This document shows positions 44,534 to 54,701 of a stretch of 64,000 nt of DNA, piece by piece. The translations under genes and the position numbers were made by a program. Positions within the stretch are counted from its first letter, which is position 1. Each line of letters starts with the position of its first letter. The stretch comes from Aradus depressus (taxonomy: Eukaryota > Arthropoda > Insecta > Hemiptera > Aradidae). Under the pieces are notes generated by a model. That model was not told where the DNA came from and did no database searches. It saw nothing but the letters and a program-made list of their open reading frames with translations. The DNA lies in assembly GCA_963662175.1 (NCBI GenBank), contig OY759224.1, forward strand, positions 29,149,489 through 29,213,488. Reading direction: 5' to 3'.

Positions 44534-45498
44534 CTGTGGTCACGGGGAAGAAGTGGTTAAGTCCAAAAACGAAAATTTTCAGGGCAACGATTTCAAAGTT
44601 TGTAGCTCAACTGTAATTCCAATTTTCAAAATAATTAACTGTTTTGGAGTTTATAATTCTTCAAATACTTTCGTAAAATTATGTTTCAAGTAAAATTGAA
44701 TTTGGAAAAACATTTCTCAGATTTTTCCATACTTAGCCCATCTTTCACCGGCACTTACCTAGTTATTGACTCTAATTACCTAATTACGTACCTTATAATG
44801 ATAACTTACCAGTTTATATTAATTTTTTGTTTTTCAAAAGGAGTATCGCTAAAATGATTAATAAGCAGTTAATAAGTAGGTAAATGAAAGGTAATGCCCT
44901 AAACAATCGTTTTATTTGTATAAACATAGAGTAACAATATTATTAATGTGAAAAGAAACTTATTTTAGCCCTTCAAAGAACGTGGAAGGGACATTTCGCA
45001 CTAAAAACTGTATTCCACGAACCTTAGTCCGATAATAAGCTAAACAAACGTATTGAATTTCTTAGAAATTACTCCGAATTTGTCGTACATAAATAGGTAA
45101 ATGAAATAGACCGTTCGCCCGCAAAATCATTTACAATTGAAAGAACAAGACAAATGCAATTGTGTAAATTAACATGCCAAATTGTCGTTGGCAATAACTA
45201 GGTAAATATAGTTGTCTTCACAATTATGAAAAATAATCTTCGACGTAAAATAAATAATTGTTCTTACCTACTTATTCCGGGAGACGATTTCAGTCCAATG
45301 TTGGACAAGCCAACTTAGCCTAGGAAAAATTAACTTTCGAAAGATACCTAAAAACGCACATTACTGTAACTTGAAAGCTAAGTTGTTTCAGACTCAGCCA
45401 CTTCTTGGCGTTGTGTAGAAGCCCTAAAAGAAACTGTTAGTGCACTTAACTGATTTCGACCAAAATTCGACTTAACCACTTCTTCCCCGTGACCACAG
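44534..45498. mobile_element. 965-bp DNA transposon with 30-bp perfect TIRs, 4-bp TSD
   Basis: TIR CTGTGGTCACGGGGAAGAAG (+10 bp more) at 44534-44563 is perfectly inverted at 45469-45498. ATTT flanks both sides (44530-44533 and 45499-45502). The inverted relative at about 46692-46716 keeps the uninterrupted site ('gtcaaatattcttctactca'), which proves the insertion and its 4-bp duplication. No transposase frame. A 4-bp duplication fits Sola- or Chapaev-type elements; superfamily open. Confidence 0.85.
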
Positions 45499-46555
45499 AT
45501 TTGATCTAAGTTAATATTGATACCAATGTTTGTTAACTAAAATAAAATCGGAAACAAAAAATTCTATGACTTAATGCAACGTAGGTGTACAACAGTATAT
45601 TGCTAGCTATTACATGCCTCAACTGAAGTTCAAATTCTCTACTCTGTTAATACCTCTTCTCTTAACTAACAAGAATTTAGGTCAATATTAACCTAGATTA
45701 AATGTCTTCTTTATGCGCTTTCTTCTGATCAGACATGTAATAACTACCTATATACTTGACTGTACATCTATGTTAAACTGATTTCATAGAACTTCATAGA
45801 TGTTGATTAGCGACTGAAGATTCTAAATGTAGGAATATTGAGGGTATATATATATATAGCTAAAACACTTGATACTGTCAACTTCCGCACAGACACTAAT
45901 ATCCTAAGTAATTATTATCCCAATTTACTTAGCAAGAGCTGACACTATAGCTCTGTCTCCAATATCTATATTATCTATTTTTATTATCTATATATGTTTA
46001 TTAGAGTATACAGACACCAACAACCTTAGTAATTGTTAATTTGAAAAGGTTACTTAGCCAAAGCAGACGCCATATTTCTCCAATTTCAATCATTACTATT
46101 ATTTTCAACATTTCTGACTGTAATGTGACATTTATGACGTGGTTTTCCTATCTTCCTGTACCTGGTGCCTTCAGCGCCCCTGTATTAATGTACCATTTCA
46201 TTTCAATGTAAGACTCCATCCAGTGTACATGCCTTCTCCCCAACCCTGCTTATTCATAGTAAGTCATTTTAATGTTTACTCTTTATTATGTTCCACCTAT
46301 TTGTCTATTCCCATTATCAATGTTTCTGTTTAGTAATGTATTCATATTTAATTTTAATTTCTATTAGTGTCCGTTCATGTTTATGGTTAACAATGTATCT
46401 ATATTTAATTTTAACGTATAGTAATGTATTCTTAGTAAGTCAGATTCCATTTTTAACTTGTTACAATCTCTATTTTAACGTTCAGTAATGTTTATCAACA
46501 CACTAATGTTGTTTAATTGTGATACTAATCTAGATTCCCCCCCATGTTTGTAGGC

Positions 46556-46588
46556 CCTGATGATGATATAAAATATATCGAAACGTTG
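46556..46588 (+). ncRNA. Hammerhead ribozyme-like motif with stem I
   Basis: CTGATGAT, perfect stem GATATA/TATATC with loop AAA, GAAACGTTG. The flanks GTTTGTAGG (46546-46554) and CCTACAAAC (46625-46633) are perfectly complementary and could form stem I, giving a complete type I fold. It is the best-preserved motif of the window. Confidence 0.65.
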
Positions 46589-46699
46589 CCTGTTTTCTTC
46601 CATCTTTGACTGACCCTCAATATTCCTACAAACAGAACTTTATGTTTCCGATTTTATTTTAGTTAACCAACATTGGTGTCAATATTAACATAGGTCAAA

Positions 46700-47270
46700 T
46701 ATTCTTCTACTCAGACATACTGTAATAACTATTGTTCGCGTTATTGTTAAAAATAATTATTCTTTACTTTATTTCTAATACGCGGAGATTTTCTCAAACT
46801 TTATAACTGATTGTTACTAAAATAAAATATTAATGGGATGCCAGATCGCCTATCTAATAGAACGATACTTAAATTACTGATTTTAACATAGTGATTGGAT
46901 TTCTAAAAACCAAAAGCGAAAGTTCGATCAGCTAAGAAAGTTTTGAAAAACTAAATTGTTAAATCACCATTGACTAGGTTTGAGCATGGAAAACAAACTA
47001 CTAAAATCCAGAAACTCATAATAAAAATAATATATTTACGTATATTAATACATACAATGAATGATGCCACCTCAATACCCTCAAGTGCACCACGGGCTTC
47101 AACGCTGCATGTTCCACAACTCCAAGTTTTTCTTCCCTTTTGTTGCTTCTTCCTGCACTTCTTAGATCTTCTTTACCAGTGTACAGGACATAATTTGGGA
47201 ATCAAATAAGGGAGACACACATCATCACAATACAGTAACTATTACCGCACATTGTATTGATTTTATACAA
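46700..47270. other. No gene called
   Basis: The forward frame at 46970-47209 (79 residues) has no domain or splice context. Nothing else seen. Confidence 0.3.
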
Positions 47271-47590
47271 ATTTTTATATTTTATTTTGGTTTCTTATTA
47301 TTTTCTCGATTTCAAATATATCCACAGTTGGTCAATACCTAGATTAGGGATTTTCACCCCCTAGGGAGGAGGACCCCTCCTACCCCAGGTACTCTTATTA
47401 ATATAAATATATCTGCCAAGCTCTCCGTTGACGAATTAGACAATATAAGTGTTCAATAAAAAAGTGCTTTATTTATAATGTTTTTAAATTTTATTTATTT
47501 ATTTTATGATAACCAGTTTATCATGTCAAGCACACAGACAGACACCATAACGAAACGAGTGCTTAATAACTGCTTAACTAGCCTACTTTC

Positions 47591-48519
47591 CAGTGCCGAA
47601 TTAAGACAGCGAGGGTCCTGTAGCAAATTCTGTCAAGAGGCCCTTGGTTTGCTTTAGGTTCTCAAGTTTAGGGTATTAAATAAAACAAAACTGTTACAAA
47701 TAAACTTTTCTGGATTTAATATGGGCACATTTAGAGATAACACATTCAATATCGACTTCTTTAAGCAAATCATGCTCTATATTCATCAAAGTGAGATGAT
47801 TAAGACGTTCTTGGCCCATCGTGTTCCTTACTCATTTTTAATCGTTAATAGTTAGTTTTTAAAATAGTTTAATAGTTAGTTTTAATGTAGAAAAAGAACG
47901 TTCGCCACTGCAGTTAGTGATCATGAGAGACAAGTAAATGCGCAAGGCAATTTCTACGTTTGGGAAACACGATTCTAAAGAATTATTTAATAAAAGTGTA
48001 TAAAATAGCAGTTGCAGAGGCTCCTGTTTCTTGCTGTCAATAACAGTAGCCACATCTGTTTTCAGTAGCTCAGCCAACTGCACTAATTCGTCGCCTAGGC
48101 TGTTCTCCAAATCATCTGCATAAGCACTGACCATACTTGAGGTTTTTTCCAAAATCTCTTCTGTTGTAAGAGATTTTAGCTGTCGAAATACTCCAAAAAC
48201 ACTAGTAATTTTATGATATGCTTTCATACGTTTAGTTAAAGCAGACCAGTACGTTATCAATAATGACAATAAACACCTGAATTTCAAAACGTTGTCCAGG
48301 TGTTTGATTTTCAACAAAGTCGTTGAGTGTAGTAGAGCCGCTGAAATGGTCGTACTTTGTATTTCGCTTGCTTCGTCTTGAAGTCTGTCACTGCCGGTCA
48401 GATCTTTGGCTCTTGCCTCAATCTCCTATCTAAATTGATATTTTTTTACGGTCAGACAGGCGTTGGATCGCGGGGCCCGTAGCATTTGCTACTCTTGCTA
48501 CGTGGCTAATCCGGCACAG
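47591..48519 (-). mobile_element. hAT element, 929 bp, internally deleted
   Basis: Termini CAGTGCCGAATTA (47591) and TAATCCGGCACAG (to 48519) are inverted repeats. An 8-bp target duplication CTACTTTC/CTACCTTC (47583-47590 and 48520-48527, 7 of 8 identical) is typical of hAT. It encodes a transposase C-terminal fragment. It lies in intron 3, ending about 50 bp before exon 4. Confidence 0.88.
47859..48317 (-). pseudogene. hAT transposase C-terminal fragment (ZMYM1-like)
   Basis: The minus frame of 152 residues ends with NVEIALRIYLSLMITNCSGE and RSFSTLKL, the conserved hATC dimerisation block. The preceding part (KRMKAYHKITSVFGVFRQLK) resembles the helical region of ZMYM1-like hAT proteins. Similarity continues upstream in another frame (TTLNDFVENQTPG), and the N-terminal zinc finger and most of the DDE region are absent. 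Inactive. Confidence 0.8.
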
Positions 48520-48575
48520 CTACCTTCATCAACTCTCACAATGTGTACATAAATATTGTTATTCTCTGTGTCCAG

Positions 48576-48647
48576 GGCAGTTCCTCTGTAACAAGTATAA
48601 CTCGAGATGATTCAACAAACATGGCGAGTCCAGAAGCGCCCCAATAT
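48576..48647 (+). CDS. Exon 4 of candidate secreted-protein gene
   Basis: Acceptor CTCTGTGTCCAG|GGCAGTTCC starts the exon. With the donor TAT|GTACAA at 48648 it is 72 bp (24 codons), the same length as exon 2 and phase 0 at both ends. The donor is weak. If it is not used, the frame runs on without a stop through the 40-bp satellite to 50216. The peptide starts GSSSVTSITRDDSTN and ends SPEAPQY. The acceptor and first bases (CCAGGGCAGTTCC) are repeated at exon 5. Function unknown. Confidence 0.5.
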
Positions 48648-48655
48648 GTACAATT

Positions 48656-50695
48656 TTTTGGGCTGGGCCCTGCCTCTTGTTCTTCAGAAACTGGGTCCAG
48701 GGCTGGGCCTTGCCTCTTGTTCTTCAGAAACTCGGTCCGGGGCTGGGCCTTCCTTCTCGTTCTTCAGAAACTGGGTCCAGGGCTGGGCCTTGCCTCTTGT
48801 TCTTCAGAAACTGGGTCCGGGGCTGGGCCTTCCTTCTCGTTCTTCAGAAACTGGGTCCAGGGCTGGGCCTTGCCTCTTGTTCTTCAGAAACTCGGTCCGG
48901 GGCTGGGCCTTCCTTCTCGTTCTTCAGAAACTGGGTCCAGGGCTGGGCCTTGCCTCTTGTTCTTCAGAAACTGGGTCCGGGGCTGGGCCTTCCTTCTCGT
49001 TCTTCAGAAACTGGGTCCAGGGCTGGGCCTTGCCTCTTGTTCTTCAGAAACTGGGTCCAGGGCTGGGCCTTGCCTCTTGTTTTTCAGAAACTGGGTCCGG
49101 GGCTGGGCCTTGCTTCTCGTTCTTCAGAAACTGGGTCCGGGGCTGGGCCCTGCCTCCTGTTCTTCAGGAACTGGGTCCGGGGCTGGGCCTTGCTTCTTGT
49201 TCTTCAGAAACTGGGTCCGGGGCTGGGCCTTGCTTCTCGTTCTTCAGAAACTGGGTCCGGGGCTGGGCCTTGCCTCTTGTTTTTCAGAAACTGGGTCCGG
49301 GGCTGGGCCTTGCTTCTCGTTCTTCAGAAACTGGGTCCGGGGCTGGGCCTTGCCTCTTGTTTTTCAGAAACTGGGTCCGGGGCTGGGCCTTGCTTCTCGT
49401 TCTTCAGAAACTGGGTCCGGGGCTGGGCCCTGCCTCCTGTTCTTCAGGAACTGGGTCCGGGGCTGGGCCTTGCTTCTTGTTCTTCAGAAACTGGGTCCGG
49501 GGCTGGGCCTTGCTTCTCGTTCTTCAGAAACTGGGTCCGGGGCTGGGCCTTGCTTCTTGCTCTTCAGAAACTGGGTCCGGGGCTGGGCCTTGCCTCTTGT
49601 TCTTCAGAAACTGGGTCCGGGGTTGGGCCTCGCCTCTTGTTCTTCAGAAAATGACCCTCCGGGGCTGGGCCCTGCCTCTTGTTCTTCAGAAACTGGGTCC
49701 AGGGTTGGGCCTTGCCTCTTGTTCTTCAGAAACTGGGTCCAGGGCTGGGCCCTGCCTCTTGTTCTTCAGAAACTGGGTCCGGGGCTGGACCTTGCTTCTC
49801 GTTCTTCAGAAACTGGGTCCGGGGCTGGGCCTTGCTTCTCGTTCTGCAGAAACTGGGTCCGGGGCTGGGCCTTGCCTCTTGTTCTTCAGAAACTGGGTTC
49901 AGGGCTGGGCCCTGCCTCTTGTTCTTCAGAAACTGGGTCCGGGGCTGGGCCTTGCTTCTCGTTCTTCAGAAACTGGGTCCGGGGCTGGGCCTTGCCTCTT
50001 GTTCTTCAGAAACTGGGTCCAGGGTTGGGCCTTGCCTCTTGTTCTTCAGAAACTGGGTACAGGGTGGGGCCCTGCCTCTTGTTCTTCAGAAACTGGGTCC
50101 AGGGTTGGGCCTTGCCTCTTGTTCTTCAGAAACTGGGTCCAGGGCTGGGCCCTGCCTCTTGTTCTTCAGAAACTGGGTCCGGGGCTGGGCCTTGCCTCTT
50201 GTTCTTCAGAAAATGACCCTCCAGGGCTGGGCCCTGCCTCTTGTTCTTCAGAAACTGGGTCCGGGGCTGGACCTTGCTTCTCGTTCTTCAGAAACTGGGT
50301 CCGGGGCTGGGCCTTGCTTCTCGTTCTTCAGAAACTGGGTCCAGGGCTGGACCTTGCCTCTTGTTCTTCAGAAACTGGGTCCAGGGTTGGGCCTTGCCTC
50401 TTGTTCTTCAGAAACTGGGTACAGGGTGGGGCCCTGCCTCTTGTTCTTCAGAAACTGGGTCCAGGGTTGGGCCTTGCCTCTTGTTCTTCAGAAACTGGGT
50501 CCAGGGCTGGGCCCTGCCTCTTGTTCTTCAGAAACTGGGTCCGGGGCTGGGCCTTGCCTCTTGTTCTTCAGAAAATGACCCTCCAGGGCTGGGCCCTGCC
50601 TCTTGTTCTTCAGAAACTGGGTCCGGGGCTGGGCCTTGCCTCCTGTTCTTCAGAAACTGGGTCCGGGGCTGGGCCCTGCCTCCCGTTCTTCATTT
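48656..50695. repeat. 40-bp satellite, about 51 copies, all-forward-frames open
   Basis: Unit 'ctgggtccggggctgggcct' + 'tgcttctcgttcttcagaaa' is tandem throughout, GC-rich in an AT-rich genome. Three 42-bp variants ('aaaatgaccctccRgggctg') reset the frame at about 49650, 50212 and 50573. Because 40 is 1 modulo 3 and the unit has no forward stop, each + frame reads the same 40-residue cycle (LGPGLGLASCSSETGS...). Frames as long as 698 codons arise this way. On present evidence it is intronic, between exons 4 and 5. Confidence 0.93.
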
Positions 50696-50859
50696 ATATT
50701 TGATTCATTTCGTCCTCTTCGTCTTCTTTTGGTGCCGGCACTGCTTCTTGTATTCGACGTTCTGCATCTCCTCCTCTCGTCCGACCTGCAAGAAGTCCCG
50801 TTTCCTACCTACCTCAGCAATCTCAGACTCTCATTGATAATTATAATTTCTGTTTCCAG

Positions 50860-50955
50860 GGCAGTTCCACTGTAAAACGGACGGATGGAGATTCTGTAGC
50901 AGACCCGAACAATTTAAAATCGGCTTTATTTTTTATTAGTCCTTTTAAAAAATGA
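50860..50955 (+). CDS. Exon 5 (terminal) of candidate secreted-protein gene
   Basis: Acceptor TTCTGTTTCCAG|GGCAGTTCC, then 31 codons to TGA at 50953-50955, starting GSSTVKRTDGDSVADPN and ending FFISPFKK. In phase with exons 1-4, giving a total of about 129 residues including the signal peptide. Similarity to the start of exon 4 suggests duplication. An AATAAA at 51291-51296 is a possible poly(A) signal. 'tatgtacaattttt' in the 3' region (about 51000) also occurs right after exon 4, supporting a shared origin. Confidence 0.5.
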   Translation, partial: GSSTVKRTDGDSVADPNNLKSALFFISPFKK

Positions 50956-51397
50956 TGTTTATCTACAATCTTGATCTCTCATAAACATATTATTCGAGCT
51001 ATGTACAATTTTTGAATGGTGTTATGTTGTATTTTTGTCAAATTTTTAAATGGTGTTTGTTTTTAAATGTTAATTCTATTGGAAACGGTAAATGAAGTCC
51101 TTTGAAATCTACGTTTATATTTATTTCATCCCTCACTATATTTGTCTTCAGATTCCTAGACTGCGTGTCGCCATTATTTTTCTATTATCCTTCCTATAAT
51201 TCTTGGTATACTAAATGTTATGTTTCTATTATATTAAGTAAACTTATACCATAGGATGTGTTTAATTCATAACAACATAGAAATAACTAAAATAAATGTT
51301 TCTTGACATTTCCCTCCTTCAGATAGTGGGATGTTGTTCATTTGTTATTGATACAACTACCGGTAGCTCGCAGGGAAATTTCAGACGTCACTAGTAA
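50956..51397 (+). other. Possible 3' UTR of candidate gene
   Basis: AT-rich, non-repetitive, with AATAAA at 51291-51296. No other features. Confidence 0.35.
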
Positions 51398-51404
51398 CTA
51401 GGGT

Positions 51405-51560
51405 CGACTTCTTAAGAAAAAAAATAATAACTTGACCTTACGAGAGTCGAACCCGACTTCTTTGCCTTGAGAGGCTGACTTGCTATCCACACGACCATTG
51501 TGGCATGGGAGGTCAAGGCAGTGATAATCTAGGTATATAAACTTACGGCCGTATATTATC
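51405..51560 (-). mobile_element. tRNA-derived SINE-like sequence, family 3
   Basis: On the minus strand: A-box-like TGGTCGTGTGG, then B-box GGGTTCGACTC about 40 bases on, then an A/T-rich end. Spacing fits a tRNA-derived promoter, but the sequence continues beyond a tRNA and no cloverleaf was confirmed. Only one copy in the window. Confidence 0.5.
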
Positions 51561-51619
51561 ACATTGGTATCACCAAGGTTCAGCGTTTTGTAGCCTTTTT
51601 TACTAGAGCACATTTTTGT

Positions 51620-52540
51620 TCGCCCCTCATCGAAAAATTACAGTCCAACACCCTCATATAAGTTTCCTCTCCTCCATTTCAAAGTCATTCATTATTATAT
51701 TAATACCTCCTCGGTCTTTAACCATATTTATACTGATTCATCACATTACCCTTTCCTAATTTTCTGCTCTCTAATCCCCCACATCAATTGTTTACACTTT
51801 TCCTTAGCATCGTTCTGCTTCACACTTTTCTTCGTCCAATGCTTACAATCTCTCTAGATTATGATTCATTTAACATTTTTTCATCATAACCCGGTTTACC
51901 CATACATAAAGCTACATACACCATACATTCTATGTCTATTAACCTCTCCCCGCTCTACCCCTAATCTTCAGGTATTTTCACATTTATTTCAGGAGTCTCA
52001 ATATCTTAGGCTAACATGCGGTATATAATTTACATTTACGTTAATTTGCTTTGTAGACCGCTTCTCGTCTCCAACTTTCTTAGGATGTTTCTCACCAGGA
52101 TCTCTACATCAGGTATTTGATAGGGGTGTGTATTTCTTTTAGTTCGCTTTATTGACTAATCAATAAACCGGTAAGCCTCTTCACCAGCGCCAAGGTAGAA
52201 ATACGTCGAAGAGGTGGTTGGGGATAGGGAAGGGATAAAGGCTCAAGTCAGGGCTTCTCTTCAATTTCAAGGTATTTTTACTTTTCTCCATTTTTCTACT
52301 TTCATACAGGTTTACGGGTTTTACACCACGCCAGTGACCAATTGGGTTTACGGGTATTCTACAACCTCGCCAGTGACCAATTAGGTTTACAAGTTTTCAA
52401 CCACGTCCATTCAAAAACCAAAAGACATCAGATCAGTCTAGACTAAGCCTCAAGAGGATTTTAAGAATAGGATAGGAATAGGAATGTTTTCCGATATTTA
52501 AGCCCCCTCGGAAAAAACGGGTAGCCAGGTTATACCTCCC
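51620..52540. other. No gene; short 38-bp tandem at 52312-52400
   Basis: C/T-rich and AT-rich sequence. 'aggtttacgggttttacacc' recurs about 2.3 times with a roughly 38-bp period. This is where other genes of the polymerase element could lie, but no capsid, ATPase, integrase or protease frame is visible. Confidence 0.4.
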
Positions 52541-52544
52541 AGCA

Positions 52545-53126
52545 TTAGGTTTGAATTGAGTAATGTCCATGAGCTAAGGTATGAATACCATCAGATAAAA
52601 CTACTCTTTTATCATCTTCCGACGACAACGCCTTTTTATTAATTCTAACACTGAACAACTCATGTTTTTTAGACTGAATCATTCTCATGTCTGTATATAC
52701 TATTTTTCCTTCAAAAAGTGATTTCTCAAAATCTTGCAACGATATATTTTTTTCAACTGCTGCTTTTTTAACACCTTTAATACATTTTTTAATTTTTTTA
52801 TTTATATCCATAGCATAGATCTTCGGTTTGAGTCCTACGAATTTATTAATGATAACACCATTAGTCTCGTCTTTGAACTTGGCAAGAATTTTTTTATTTA
52901 AAACAGAATAGCACGGATGCTCTTTGGGGAAGTCTGACGTATCGAAATAATGCTCCATCGCTTTCATGTCCTGATACCAGTCGGGTGTATTAATTAAATA
53001 AACTAAACTGTCCGTATCTGTGTACATTAATTTTAGAGTATTAGGATTATATTTTTTCATCATTACATTATAGTGAAAATCATACATGACAGTTTTGGAC
53101 AAATCTAAAATCGACATGCCTACATA
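52545..53126 (-). pseudogene. Family-B DNA polymerase, C-terminal part
   Basis: The minus frame carries the polymerase C motif YTDTDS (about 53008-53025), then a Lys-rich thumb region and a conserved end DGIHTLAHGHYSI before the stop at 52545. It is the direct continuation of the frame ending at 58944: an I/Nimb LINE (53139-58931) separates the two parts, and the 12-bp target duplication falls within the codons just before this part. The enzyme family replicates linear DNA by protein priming in Maverick/Polinton, adintovirus and bidnavirus-type elements. As it stands the gene is cut in two and cannot be read through. Confidence 0.88.
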
Positions 53127-53306
53127 TATAGGCTTATTCAGTCTGTGCCTGCTTGCCGTGAGGATAACCTGACCGGTCTAACAGATAAGGCTATATTTTT
53201 ATATTTATCTACTTAAATCCACTTCCATATTAACTGTATTATTCAATTAGTTATTTTCATAAATAGCGTTCAGTTTATATTTCTTTCTGTGACGTCCATA
53301 TTAAAC

Positions 53307-54671
53307 ATGAATAAACCGCCAGATATAGATTCTAATAAACCACCTGATAAAATAAACTATGACAGACAATATCCTAGATCAGACCTATCAAAAATAAAAC
53401 AGAGAAAAAGAACTCGGCTTGAGTCCCCAGAACCAAAAATAAGTGAGCCATTTACTAAATTCATAATCATAAATAGAATAGGCGAAGAAACTTTTAGTAA
53501 GATCTCTCCATTCTTTATAAATAAAGCCATAACTAAAGCCGCCAATGGTAACGTTAAAAATATTAAAAAACTTAGGAGTGGTAGCCTACTTATTGAAACC
53601 GAAAACACAAATCAGTCTAAAAACCTGCTAAATACTACTAACCTAGGAGAAAATATAAACATCCAGGTGGAACCTCATAAATCCTTAAATTCATCAAAGG
53701 GAGTTATCAGATGTTATGACCTTAGCTTTGTAGAACCACAAGAAATAATAAAAGAACTCTCAGACCAATTTGTTACTGATGTAGTAAGAATTACTAAAAG
53801 ACTCAATGGAGAAGTAATTAATACCCACTCTTACATAATCACCTTCAATACTCTCAACTGTCCCCCTTCAATTAAAATAGGATATCTCAATATATCAGTT
53901 AGGACATATTTACCTCTGCCAATGAGGTGCTTTAGATGTTTTGGGTTCAATCACACCTCCAAATTTTGTCCCAAACCAAACGACATATGTGCACGATGTG
54001 GAAATGAGAAACACTGTGAAAACTCATCAGAATGTACTTACACTCCCCTATGTATAAACTGTGGGCTTGAGCACTCCGCCTGGAGCAAGGAATGCCCCAA
54101 GTTCGCTGAAGAAAAAGGTATAAAGGCAATACAAATTAATGATAAAATAAACTATAGAGAAGCAAAAATTTTATTCAAAAAACAAAATACATTGGGCGGC
54201 TCATATGCCAATGCTATAACTAGGAATAAAAAAGAAACGAAAGATTGTGCGATTCAAACAGATAGCTTTATATTTGAAATACCGAAAAATAGTAACCCAA
54301 TTAGAGAAACTGCCGGACAGCCGGACCTCTCCACTAGGCCTAGAGTACTAGAGACCAGTGCCCCCCTCCCCAGCCCCCCCACCCAAACCTCTGCTCCTTC
54401 TCCCTCCATCCCCTCCTCCTCCCTCACCTCCTCCCCTCCTCCTCCTCTTGCCGCCAGGCAAAATCCTCCTCCCCCTCCATCCAAGACCCGGGAAACCCCG
54501 GGAAATAGGCCAAAGGAAAAACCTGTCTCAACCAAACCCACAAACACTAAACTCGAAAACAAGTCCCGTCCTTCTTCGAGTAGAAGTTCTACTTCCAGCA
54601 CTTCCAGTATGGAAGTGGACCACAAAGTAGTTGGGAAGATTAAAATAAAACAAGGGAAAATAATAAAATAA
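53307..54671 (+). CDS. LINE ORF1, Gag-like protein with three CCHC knuckles
   Basis: The first ATG in frame is 53307; the open frame extends to a GTG at 53289, which is not a likely start. The protein is about 454 residues: a basic N-terminus (KIKQRKRTRLESPEP), an RRM-like middle region, then three zinc knuckles around residues 207-270 (CFRCFGFNHTSKFC, CARCGNEKHCENSSEC, CINCGLEHSAWSKEC), and a Pro/Ser-rich tail around residues 340-440. ORF1 proteins of the I superfamily bind the element's RNA and form ribonucleoprotein particles in the cytoplasm. ORF2 begins 30 bp after its stop, presumably reached by reinitiation. No internal stops. Confidence 0.92.
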   Translation: MNKPPDIDSNKPPDKINYDRQYPRSDLSKIKQRKRTRLESPEPKISEPFTKFIIINRIGEETFSKISPFFINKAITKAANGNVKNIKKLRSGSLLIETENTNQSKNLLNTTNLGENINIQVEPHKSLNSSKGVIRCYDLSFVEPQEIIKELSDQFVTDVVRITKRLNGEVINTHSYIITFNTLNCPPSIKIGYLNISVRTYLPLPMRCFRCFGFNHTSKFCPKPNDICARCGNEKHCENSSECTYTPLCINCGLEHSAWSKECPKFAEEKGIKAIQINDKINYREAKILFKKQNTLGGSYANAITRNKKETKDCAIQTDSFIFEIPKNSNPIRETAGQPDLSTRPRVLETSAPLPSPPTQTSAPSPSIPSSSLTSSPPPPLAARQNPPPPPSKTRETPGNRPKEKPVSTKPTNTKLENKSRPSSSRSSTSSTSSMEVDHKVVGKIKIKQGKIIK

Positions 54672-54701
54672 AGTTATCCATCTTAAAACAATCACTTCTT
54701 C

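Larger units (their letters stand above)
44165..47485. mobile_element. Composite Penelope-like fold-back
   Basis: The outer arms (about 44190-44460 and 47285-47480) are inverted copies ('aagcactttttt attgaac' region; 'gtaggaggggtcctcctccc' region). Inner blocks are also inverted: 45499-45545 against about 46650-46710 ('aactaaaataaaatcggaaa'). Two different hammerhead-like motifs lie inside, at 44256 (family B type, minus) and 46556 (family A type, plus). No RT frame is visible. Inverted terminal repeats are known for Penelope elements, but the nesting here suggests two insertions. Confidence 0.5.

Noticed and set aside
48543..50875. Long repetitive forward frames (up to 698 codons) as a protein gene
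   Set aside because: All three frames read the same cycle from the 40-bp array. I keep it as a satellite and only flag possible read-through from exon 4.
50956..52540. Additional genes of the polymerase element (capsid, ATPase, integrase)
   Set aside because: No frame longer than about 70 codons and no motif of these families is visible to the left of the polymerase gene.
53289..53306. LINE ORF1 start at 53289
   Set aside because: The codon there is GTG; the first ATG in frame is 53307, which is used.
54254..54625. Minus-strand Gly/Glu-rich frame of 123 codons
   Set aside because: Shadow of the Pro/Ser-rich tail of LINE ORF1 on the + strand.
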